Shown here in pieces: positions 54,082-61,366 of a stretch of DNA of 64,000 bases. Numbering within the stretch: the first letter of the stretch is position 1; each line of letters begins with the position of its first letter. Below the pieces are notes generated by a model that did not search any database, was not told the origin of the DNA, and saw nothing but the letters and a program-made list of their open reading frames with translations. The stretch is from an uncultured Gammaproteobacteria bacterium (lineage in GTDB: Bacteria; Pseudomonadota; Gammaproteobacteria; Arenicellales; Poriferihabitantaceae), in the NCBI GenBank assembly GCA_937992195.1, contig CALKKV010000003.1, positions 24,769 to 88,768 on the forward strand, given 5' to 3'. A program made the translations under genes and the position numbers.

Positions 54082-54468
54082 ATGACTGAGGTTCGCTCGG
54101 TTACCGGAAGTTGCCTGTGTAGCGGTGTGCGATATCGCCTGACCGGTGAATTGCGGGACGTAGTGAATTGTTTTTGTCAGCAGTGCCAGAAAACTTCCGG
54201 ACATCACGTTGCGGCGACCAGAGTCCCTAATACCGGATTCGAATTGCTGGCCGACGATACCTTATCCTGGTATCGCTCTTCGGATTTTGCAGAAAGAGGT
54301 TTTTGCACAAACTGTGGTGGCAATTTATTTTGGCGGCAGGTAGAGGGTGAGAGAATTAGCGTAATGGCCGGCACCATTGATCACCCCACCGGCTTACAAA
54401 CCAGAGAAAATATTTTTACTGAAGACAAAAGCGATTACCATGCGTTACCCGAGGTAACAACGCGCTAG
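54082..54468 (+). CDS. GFA-family (glutathione/formaldehyde-activating fold) protein
   Basis: This 128-residue protein starts at ATG 54082, one base after the methyltransferase stop; a longer upstream reading would overlap that gene by over 100 bases. It has the GFA zinc motifs C11-x-C13, C30-x-C32-x2-C35 and C75-x2-C78 (FCTNCGGNLFW). The prototype catalyses formation of S-hydroxymethylglutathione, although this activity is debated. In an operon for methyl-group removal it could deal with formaldehyde. It is also a very common fold with many other roles. Confidence 0.85.
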   Translation: MTEVRSVTGSCLCSGVRYRLTGELRDVVNCFCQQCQKTSGHHVAATRVPNTGFELLADDTLSWYRSSDFAERGFCTNCGGNLFWRQVEGERISVMAGTIDHPTGLQTRENIFTEDKSDYHALPEVTTR

Positions 54469-54498
54469 TCCTTCTGGATCACCTTAACCAATTTTGTA

Positions 54499-56520
54499 AT
54501 GACCGATCGATCCACTGCTCAAATTGTATTTACGCCCTCTGGAAAGCGCGGTGAAATAGCGCTTGGCAAAAGTGTGTTAGATGCCGCCAGAATGCTTGGG
54601 GTCGATCTGGATACCGTATGTGGCGGACGCGGTATTTGCGATCGCTGCCAAATTGACCAGAGTGTTGGTGAATTTTCGAAGTTTGGTATTCACAGTAAGT
54701 TAGAAAATCTCTCTCCCAGATCATCCAGCGAGACGGAGTTTTTTCCACCCGATACACCTGGCAACCGACGGCTAGGCTGCCAGGCGTTATTGCAGGGTGA
54801 TGTGGTTATCGATATCCCTCCTGAAAGTCAGGCGCATAAACAGGTTGTGCGTAAGCGCGCTGACGTGCACAACATTACGGTGAATCCTTCAGTAACTCTG
54901 CATTATGTAGAAGTGCCTGAGCCCAACATGCATGATCCGGCCGGTGACTTACAGCGACTTATGGATGCGCTGGAGTTTGAGTGGTCGTTATCTGATCTTT
55001 CCTGCGATTTTCATTTGTTATCGGTTTTGCAGACAACGCTACGCGATGGTGCATGGTCGGTCACCGTGGCTGTATACGATGAAAAAGATATCGTGGGAAT
55101 CTGGCCAGGATTGCACGATACGCTCTATGGAGTTTCGGTCGATGTTGGGTCGACCACAATTGCCGCGCATTTATGCGACCTGGTGACTGGCAAGGTGGTC
55201 GCTTCAAATGGAAGAATGAATCCGCAAATCCGGTTTGGTGAAGACCTGATGAGCCGGGTGTCCTATGCGATGATGAATCCGGGCGGCGAGAAAGATATGA
55301 CCGCGTCGGTTCAAGAAGCATTGCAGGCTTTGATTTTGGAGCTGGCTGAGGAGGCTGGTGTCTCTGTCGATGAGATTATGGATATTACACTGGTCGGCAA
55401 TCCTGTCATGCACCATCTGCTTTTAGGAATTAATCCGGTTGAGCTCGGTGGTGCTCCTTTTGCTTTGGCTACGGATAAATCCGTGAAGGCGCGCGCCAGT
55501 GATATCAATCTAACGGTCAATCCAGGCACACGGGTTTATGTTTTGCCTTGTATTGCTGGTCATGTCGGCGCTGACGCTGCTGCCGCGACATTATCTGAAG
55601 CGCCCTATGAACGTGAAGAGTTAAGTCTGGTTGTTGATGTTGGAACCAATGCGGAAATCGTGCTTGGCAATAACAAACGAATGGTGGCGGCCTCAAGCCC
55701 GACCGGCCCGGCATTTGAAGGCGCGCAAATTAGCGGAGGGCAGCGCGCAGCCCCCGGCGCGATAGAACGCGTCCGGATCGATCCGGAAACGTTAGAACCA
55801 CGCTTTAGCGTGATCGGCAGCGAGCTTTGGTCAGACGACCCGGATTTTTCTGAATCAGTGACTGAAATCGGCATTACCGGTATTTGCGGATCCGGCATTA
55901 TCGAGGTAATTGCTGAAATGTATCTCGCTGGTATCATTAAAACCGATGGCGTGATCGATGGCGCATTACAAGCGAAATCCTCGCGCATTATTGCCGATGA
56001 AAAAACGTTCAGTTATGTGGTGCATGATGAAGGTGCGGTGAAAGTGGTCATCACGCAAAACGATGTGCGCGCAATACAACTTGCCAAAGCTGCACTCTAT
56101 GCTGGCTGCCGATTATTAATGGACAAGTTGGGTGTTGATACCGTAGACCGTATTCGTTTGGCGGGCGCGTTTGGCGCACACATCGATACCAAGTATGCGA
56201 TGGTGCTCGGCATGATTCCGGATTGTGTGCTCAAACACGTTACTTCCGCAGGCAATGCCGCAGGTACAGGCGCAACCATTACGCTGCTTGACCGCGATGC
56301 GCGTGATGAAATCGAAGATGTAGTGCGGCGAATACAAAAAATAGAAACCGCGGTGGAGCCGAAGTTTCAAGATCATTTTATCGAAGCACTGGCGATTCCC
56401 CATAAAACTGCCCCTTATACGCGCCTCAAAGAGGAAGTCACGCTACCGGTCGTTGAAGAATCAACGACGCAAGGTGGTGATGGTGGTCGCCAGCGTCGGC
56501 GCCGTCGTCGCGCGAGCTAA
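54499..56520 (+). CDS. RamA-like corrinoid reactivase ([2Fe-2S] plus ASKHA domains)
   Basis: This 673-residue protein has an N-terminal ferredoxin fold with C41-x5-C47-x2-C50 and C93 (CGGRGICDRC, RRLGCQALLQ), then a linker, then an ASKHA ATPase domain (GVSVDVGSTTIAAHLCD, LVVDVGTNAEIVLG, GITGICGSGIIEVIAEMYLA). It belongs to the DUF4445/RACo-RamA type that uses ATP to reduce inactive Co(II) corrinoid to Co(I). It ends in a poly-Arg tail (GGRQRRRRRRAS), like the methyltransferase upstream. It is the last gene before the FMN riboswitch. Confidence 0.93.
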   Translation: MTDRSTAQIVFTPSGKRGEIALGKSVLDAARMLGVDLDTVCGGRGICDRCQIDQSVGEFSKFGIHSKLENLSPRSSSETEFFPPDTPGNRRLGCQALLQGDVVIDIPPESQAHKQVVRKRADVHNITVNPSVTLHYVEVPEPNMHDPAGDLQRLMDALEFEWSLSDLSCDFHLLSVLQTTLRDGAWSVTVAVYDEKDIVGIWPGLHDTLYGVSVDVGSTTIAAHLCDLVTGKVVASNGRMNPQIRFGEDLMSRVSYAMMNPGGEKDMTASVQEALQALILELAEEAGVSVDEIMDITLVGNPVMHHLLLGINPVELGGAPFALATDKSVKARASDINLTVNPGTRVYVLPCIAGHVGADAAAATLSEAPYEREELSLVVDVGTNAEIVLGNNKRMVAASSPTGPAFEGAQISGGQRAAPGAIERVRIDPETLEPRFSVIGSELWSDDPDFSESVTEIGITGICGSGIIEVIAEMYLAGIIKTDGVIDGALQAKSSRIIADEKTFSYVVHDEGAVKVVITQNDVRAIQLAKAALYAGCRLLMDKLGVDTVDRIRLAGAFGAHIDTKYAMVLGMIPDCVLKHVTSAGNAAGTGATITLLDRDARDEIEDVVRRIQKIETAVEPKFQDHFIEALAIPHKTAPYTRLKEEVTLPVVEESTTQGGDGGRQRRRRRRAS

Positions 56521-56572
56521 TGTCGAAAAGATTGCGCGATACACGTTTATTTTCCTTTATACTCCGGTTTCG

Positions 56573-56716
56573 TTCTCGGGGCGGGGTGTAATTCCCCACC
56601 GGCGGTAAGTGTCCTGGTTGGACACAAGCCCGCGAGCGCTTTCACTAAAGTTGATGAAAGGTCAGCAGATTCGGTGTAATTCCGAAGCCGACGGTCATAG
56701 TCCGGATGAAAGAGAA
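56573..56716 (+). ncRNA. FMN riboswitch (RFN element)
   Basis: It shows the conserved RFN pieces in order: GGGGCGGGGTGTAATTCCCC and ACCGGCGGTAAG, AGCCCGCGAGCG, GGTCAGCAGATTCGGTG, then CCGACGGTCATAGTCCGGAT and GAAAGAGAA. The closing stem pairs TTCTC (56573-56577) with GAGAA (56712-56716). It binds FMN and lowers expression of the ribH gene 150 bases downstream. It also separates the methyltransferase operon from ribH. Confidence 0.97.
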
Positions 56717-56758
56717 TGGTGACGCAACAGATGCTTGGTTAACCTTGTGTCGGTTAAG

Positions 56759-56784
56759 CAAAAGATATTATTCAATATCTTTTG
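56759..56784 (+). promoter_or_regulatory. hairpin in the FMN riboswitch expression platform
   Basis: CAAAAGATAT (56759-56768) pairs with ATATCTTTTG (56775-56784), a perfect 10-bp stem with a six-base loop, 42 bases after the aptamer. No poly-T follows, so it may be part of the switching structure and not a terminator. Confidence 0.5.
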
Positions 56785-56866
56785 GCTTTGATTGTGGTTG
56801 TCTATCGTCCCGATTAAGTAGAGTCGAACTGCGAACAGATGCAGTTGATAGATCAGAGAATTGCAC

Positions 56867-57355
56867 ATGACCCAATCAGATACCTTTCTTCCCAAAGGAA
56901 AAAAGATCGGCTTTGTCCAGGCAGGCTGGCATCAAGAAATCGTAGCGCAAAGTCGCATCGCGTTTACCGAAAAATTAATCAGTAACGGTTTTCAAAACAG
57001 CGATGTAGAGCTGATCGAAGTGCCGGGTAGTCTCGAGATTCCGTTGGAGTGTAAACGACTGATTCAATCAGAGCGCTATGCCTTGATCGTCGCAGCAGGT
57101 TTGATTGTTGACGGTGGTATTTATCGTCACGATTTTGTTGCAGCTACCGTATTAGACGCCATGATGCAGGTGCAACTTGATACTGAAGTCCCTATTCTTT
57201 CAGTGGTGTTGACACCACATCACTTTTCAGAAAGTCGGGCGCATCATGATTTCTTTTTCTCTCATTTCAAACAGAAGGGAGAAGAGGCGGCGAGCGCCTG
57301 TATGCAGACTTTACGCAATCAGGCGAATAGTAAAATACGTTTGTCGGCGGCATAG
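56867..57355 (+). CDS. ribH: 6,7-dimethyl-8-ribityllumazine synthase RibH
   Basis: This protein of about 162 residues has the lumazine synthase fold: IGFVQAGWHQEIVAQSRIAF, ELIEVPGSLEIPLECKRL, AAGLIVDGGIYRHDFVAATV and VLTPHHFSESRAHHDFF. The sequence is of the type II (RibH2) kind known from alphaproteobacteria. It condenses the pyrimidine amine with dihydroxybutanone phosphate, the step before riboflavin. I chose the ATG at 56867 over the TTG at 56861. Its leader is the FMN riboswitch, and no other rib gene is adjacent. Confidence 0.94.
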   Translation: MTQSDTFLPKGKKIGFVQAGWHQEIVAQSRIAFTEKLISNGFQNSDVELIEVPGSLEIPLECKRLIQSERYALIVAAGLIVDGGIYRHDFVAATVLDAMMQVQLDTEVPILSVVLTPHHFSESRAHHDFFFSHFKQKGEEAASACMQTLRNQANSKIRLSAA

Positions 57356-57382
57356 AGTGTGGCCTAGTTCAGTCAGCGTTTC

Positions 57383-58411
57383 TTAGCTGGCTTCAGACGC
57401 TGCGTCGTTCTCGATTTGTTTGTGGGTTCGGCGTTCTTCTCGCGGCGGGATGCCGAAAAATTCACGAAAACACTTGCTGAAATGTGGCGTCGATACGAAG
57501 CCGCTTGCATAAGCAATATCGACAATAGGCATGCTCGTTTGCAAAAGCAGCTGCCGCGCATGGGTGAGTCGTAGGCGCATATAGTAACGGGTTGGTGCGC
57601 AATGTAAGTACTTTTGAAACAGTCTTTCCAGCTGTCGACGTGATAATGCTACATGGGATGCAATCTCGTTCAGACTGATCAACTCTTCTATATTCGCTTC
57701 CATAAAAGCAACTGCTTCAGCAAGCTTTGGTTGACTTGCGCCGAGCTGCAGTCGAAGCGGTAACCTTTGACGATCGTTTCGTCCACGAATGCGCTCGACC
57801 AGAAACTCTTCAGCAACTTCGGTTGCTAAATCCCAACCGTGTTTTTGCGCAATTAGATAAACCATCATGTCCATCGCAGCGCTGCCACCGGCGCAGGTGT
57901 AACGATCGTTATCAATTTCAAACAAATCAGGGCTAATAACAAGCTCAGGAAATTGCTCCCGTAATCCCGCCATGTTCTCCCAGTGAATGGTGCAACGACT
58001 GGTCTTCAACAAACCGGCGTCCGCCAGTAGATAAGTAGCGGTACACAAAGCACCAATCGCAACGTTATTTGACGCCTGATGCCGCAGCCAGCTGTTACGG
58101 CCTTTATCAACTTTGCTCTCGATATTGGTGCCGCCGCAAACAAAAACGGCATCCAATGGGCCGGCATCTGCAATCGCCGTGGTAGCGAGTTCTAAATCAT
58201 TGCTTGCGGTAACAGGTTTGCCATCATCACTGAGAATCACCCACTCATACAGTGTCTTTGAAGACAGCCGGTTGGCCATTCGAAGCTGATCAACCGCGGC
58301 GGTAAACGCCATCATTGAATACTCCGGAATCAGCAGAAATCCATAACGCGTTAAGCCCACATTCGTCGCGGCAGGCTTTGGCGCTGATTTGGAGGTCGTT
58401 TTTTTTGCCAT
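57383..58411 (-). CDS. GlxA-family AraC-type regulator (GbdR-like)
   Basis: This 342-residue regulator has an N-terminal DJ-1/PfpI-like sensor domain (about 20-195: GFLLIPEYSMMAFTAAVDQL, GALCTATYLLADAGLL) and a C-terminal AraC helix-turn-helix pair (about 225-325: LNEIASHVALSRRQLERLFQ, RLTHARQLLLQTSMPIVDIA). This domain pair is that of GlxA, and of GbdR, which controls glycine betaine catabolism in Pseudomonas. It lies divergent to the MttB-like gene, so it probably senses the methylated amine or dimethylglycine and activates the corrinoid operon. Confidence 0.9.
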   Translation of the reverse strand: MAKKTTSKSAPKPAATNVGLTRYGFLLIPEYSMMAFTAAVDQLRMANRLSSKTLYEWVILSDDGKPVTASNDLELATTAIADAGPLDAVFVCGGTNIESKVDKGRNSWLRHQASNNVAIGALCTATYLLADAGLLKTSRCTIHWENMAGLREQFPELVISPDLFEIDNDRYTCAGGSAAMDMMVYLIAQKHGWDLATEVAEEFLVERIRGRNDRQRLPLRLQLGASQPKLAEAVAFMEANIEELISLNEIASHVALSRRQLERLFQKYLHCAPTRYYMRLRLTHARQLLLQTSMPIVDIAYASGFVSTPHFSKCFREFFGIPPREERRTHKQIENDAASEAS

Positions 58412-58714
58412 GGAGGACGTTAGTATCGAACCAGATCAGAATTACATTTGTGAATTGGAATAAAAAAGAGTTCCCCTAGAATCAGCCCCAAACGGCTAGT
58501 CTGAATCCGGTATCACATAAATTGTGGGATTACGGCACGGCATTAGATATACCTGTGGTTACTTTTCCGTATCCCGCTCACATTTCGGGTAATTATCTCT
58601 CAGCGACGCCTATGACGCAATCAGTTATGTCTGAGTCGTGAGTCGGGATGTTGCCTATTCCGTGCTTCGCCTCATACTCAGAGGTTATTCGTATCTCTAC
58701 CTGATGGCCATCTG
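58412..58714. promoter_or_regulatory. GlxA-regulator/mttB divergent control region
   Basis: This 303-bp gap separates the regulator gene and the MttB-like gene. A short palindrome, CACA-TAAAT-TGTG, lies at 58514-58526. No gene is seen. A regulator binding site is likely here because of the divergent arrangement, but none can be identified with confidence. Confidence 0.35.
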
Positions 58715-60250
58715 ATGTCAGAAACAACTAGAAAAAGAGGCGGGCGGCGTGCTCGTGGCGTAAGCAAAACGGGCGATGCGGCTCCCGAGATTGTGCCGTA
58801 TATCTCTCGCAAGATTCCTTTATACGAGATAATCGATGATGAAGGTCTGAGCCTAATTGAACACAATGCTGACACCATTCTTGAAGAGATTGGGATCGAT
58901 TTTCGCTATGAGCCGGCCCTTGCCATGTTTAAGGCTGCTGGTGCATCAATCGATGGGGAGCGAGTGCGATTTCCTCGCGGCATGTGTCGAGAAATTATTC
59001 AAAAATCTGCGCCGGCTATATTCGAGCAAAAAGCGCGAAATCCTGCCCGAAGCGTAATGATTGGTGGCAACAACACGGTTTTTGCGCCGGTATACGGACC
59101 GCCATTTGTGCGCGATCTTGACGGCGGCCGACGCTATGCACAGCTTGAAGATTTCCAGAATTTTGTCAAACTCACCTATATGCTGCCGTCATTACATCAT
59201 TCTGGCGGCACCGTGTGTGAGCCGACAGATGTGCCTGTGAACAAACGTCACTTCGATATGGTGTATGCCCATATGAAGTACAGTGATAAACCATTTATGG
59301 GCTCGGTAACCCATCCGGAGCGCGCGCAAGACACCGTGGATATGTGCAAGATTCTGTTTGGTGAGGAGTATGTTGAACAGAACACCGTTGTGATTAATTT
59401 GATCAATGCCAACTCGCCAATGGTGTTTGACGAAACAATGCTCGGCGCATCTGAAGTTTACGCGCGGAATAACCAGGCAAGTATTGTCTCGCCCTTTATT
59501 CTTGCCGGCGCGATGTCACCGGTAACGGCAGCAGGTACGTTGACTCAGATTCTCGCTGAAGCGATGGCGGGTATTACCTTTACACAACTAGTGCGACCCG
59601 GATCGCCAGTGGTATTTGGCACCTTTGCTAGCTCCATGTCGATGCAGTCAGGGGCGCCAACATTTGGCACTCCAGAACCCGCTATCGTGCTCAATGGTGC
59701 AGCATCTTTGGCGCGCCGTCTTGGTGTACCGTTTCGCAGCGGCGGCTCTCTTTGCGGTTCCAAAGTACCCGATGCGCAGGCTGCGTATGAAAGTGCACAA
59801 ACCATCATGCCTTCGATAACGGCAGGGGTGAATTTTGTGCTCCATGCGGCTGGCTGGCTAGAGGGTGGTCTGGCCTCCAGTTATGAAAAACTGATTATGG
59901 ATGCCGATCAGTTAGGGATGATGCAGGTCTATGCCAAGGGCATTGATCTGAGCGAAAATGGTCAAGCGTTAAGCGCGGTAAGAGAAGTTGGTCCGGGGGC
60001 GCATTTTCTCGGCTGTGACCATACCCAGAATAATTTTAAGGACGCATTTTATCGCTCGAATATTGCTGACAATAACAGCTTTGAGCAATGGGACTCAGAA
60101 GGTTCTAAAGATGCGGTGATGCGGGCGAATGGTATTTGGAAACAAATGCTGGCGGATTATAAAGCGCCGGAGATTGACCCGGCAATTGACGAAGCCTTAC
60201 TCGCATTTATCGCTAAGCGAAAAGGTGAGTTTGAAGATATGAACTATTAA
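58715..60250 (+). CDS. MttB-superfamily trimethylamine/glycine-betaine methyltransferase
   Basis: This 511-residue MttB-family methyltransferase has the usual segments NADTILEEIGIDFRYEPALA, RDLDGGRRYAQLEDFQNFVK, LHHSGGTVCEPTDV and KYSDKPFMGSVTHPER. The reading frame has no internal TAG, so it is the non-pyrrolysine group, which includes the glycine betaine methyltransferase MtgB. It probably moves a methyl group from glycine betaine or a relative to the corrinoid protein at 51384. The N-terminal 25 residues are Arg-rich (RKRGGRRARGV), echoing the basic tails of the partner proteins. Confidence 0.9.
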   Translation: MSETTRKRGGRRARGVSKTGDAAPEIVPYISRKIPLYEIIDDEGLSLIEHNADTILEEIGIDFRYEPALAMFKAAGASIDGERVRFPRGMCREIIQKSAPAIFEQKARNPARSVMIGGNNTVFAPVYGPPFVRDLDGGRRYAQLEDFQNFVKLTYMLPSLHHSGGTVCEPTDVPVNKRHFDMVYAHMKYSDKPFMGSVTHPERAQDTVDMCKILFGEEYVEQNTVVINLINANSPMVFDETMLGASEVYARNNQASIVSPFILAGAMSPVTAAGTLTQILAEAMAGITFTQLVRPGSPVVFGTFASSMSMQSGAPTFGTPEPAIVLNGAASLARRLGVPFRSGGSLCGSKVPDAQAAYESAQTIMPSITAGVNFVLHAAGWLEGGLASSYEKLIMDADQLGMMQVYAKGIDLSENGQALSAVREVGPGAHFLGCDHTQNNFKDAFYRSNIADNNSFEQWDSEGSKDAVMRANGIWKQMLADYKAPEIDPAIDEALLAFIAKRKGEFEDMNY

Positions 60251-60267
60251 GTTCTCGGCGGTGTAGA

Positions 60268-60978
60268 CTATTTTTTAAATGCGCCGTTTCCCAGGAAATA
60301 CCGCGTCTGCTCAATGACGTTGGCGCTGCGCATGATAAAAGTATGACCGTGATTGACGACTAGAAAATCTTTCATTTCGTTTAGCCGCGTACTTTCAACA
60401 GACACTTTACCGTCATCCGGCCCTGGGATTAACCAGGAAAACCAGGGGTCTGATGTGCGATCTCCTGCAATTATACCGATCTCACCTTCAATTGGCTCAA
60501 GGGTGTTCGGTCTGCTTTCAGCGTCGGTGCCAAGTTCAGTGCCAGCAGGACCGAGTACTTTTTCGAAAAGCTCAACCTCGCGTAAGACATCGGGTAATTC
60601 ACTGCCTTTGTTAGGTGGACTGATCATCACAATGCGACCATTGAATTCTGCATTCTGCAGATAAGTCCTAACCAAAATGCCGCCAAGAGAGTGCGTCACA
60701 AAATTAGAGGTCGCCAGTCCACCGCAAAAATCGACGCCAGGCTGAACCGCTGAAGTAGCAAGTTCGGTAATACCATGTTCGGTAGAGGGATAGCTTTTAT
60801 TCCAAACCTTATAGTCATGCGCAATCAGGTCTTTTTCTATCTTATTCATTGAGTCCGCGGATCGACCCAATCCATGAAGCAAAATGGCACAGCGGGTTTC
60901 GGCATACACTAGGTTGCTTGGAATAAGCCAACAGAAAAAGACAAGTATTAGTCGCACTGAGAGAATGATGGATAGCAA
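60268..60978 (-). CDS. exported lipase-like alpha/beta hydrolase
   Basis: This protein of about 236 residues has a signal peptide (residues 8-26, SNLVYAETR). The alpha/beta-hydrolase core shows oxyanion motif HGLGRSADSM, nucleophile elbow THSLGG and terminal His in VNHGHTFIM. It resembles small secreted triacylglycerol lipases and esterases of proteobacteria. The reading frame begins at TTG; a GTG seven codons later (60957) is an alternative. It converges on the MttB-like gene. The substrate is unknown. Confidence 0.85.
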   Translation of the reverse strand: MLSIILSVRLILVFFCWLIPSNLVYAETRCAILLHGLGRSADSMNKIEKDLIAHDYKVWNKSYPSTEHGITELATSAVQPGVDFCGGLATSNFVTHSLGGILVRTYLQNAEFNGRIVMISPPNKGSELPDVLREVELFEKVLGPAGTELGTDAESRPNTLEPIEGEIGIIAGDRTSDPWFSWLIPGPDDGKVSVESTRLNEMKDFLVVNHGHTFIMRSANVIEQTRYFLGNGAFKK

Positions 60979-61366
60979 TAATCTAAAAGCCTAACACTTT
61001 TTTTCTGGGAGTGGGCAGATCTCGCTTTAAGGCTGGATATTGATTAATTTTTTGCAAGGTTGAATTTTAAGAAGATGTGTATGGTTGGAAATTCCAAAAT
61101 AGGTCGATAGTCAAGTTAAAGATGAACGAGATAAGATTAGAGTTATCGCTATGTGCGTGAAATACTAGCGCATCGGTTTGCACTTTTTAAAGACTATTCG
61201 AATCATGCCATGTTGGTATTTAAACAGAGCTTGTGCTAGATACAAAAGAGTTCAAATATCATTTATTCCTATTGTGTTGCAAAGGTGTGATGGATGACTA
61301 AACGGGCCGACGTAGAAAAAATTAAATCCGATTCTTTTTCGTGAATATAGTGGTCCGCTCGCGACC
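60979..61366. other. intergenic region before the truncated RHS gene
   Basis: A 388-bp region with no RHS N-terminal coding sequence. It contains a 13-bp palindrome (TTGGAA-A-TTCCAA, 61085-61097). The RHS reading frame is open back to a stop at 61313-61315, so a slightly longer protein start cannot be excluded, but no ATG is in frame. Confidence 0.4.

Noticed and set aside
58715..60250. Possibility that the MttB-like gene uses pyrrolysine.
   Set aside because: The frame is open for 511 codons with no internal TAG, so it belongs to the non-pyrrolysine group.
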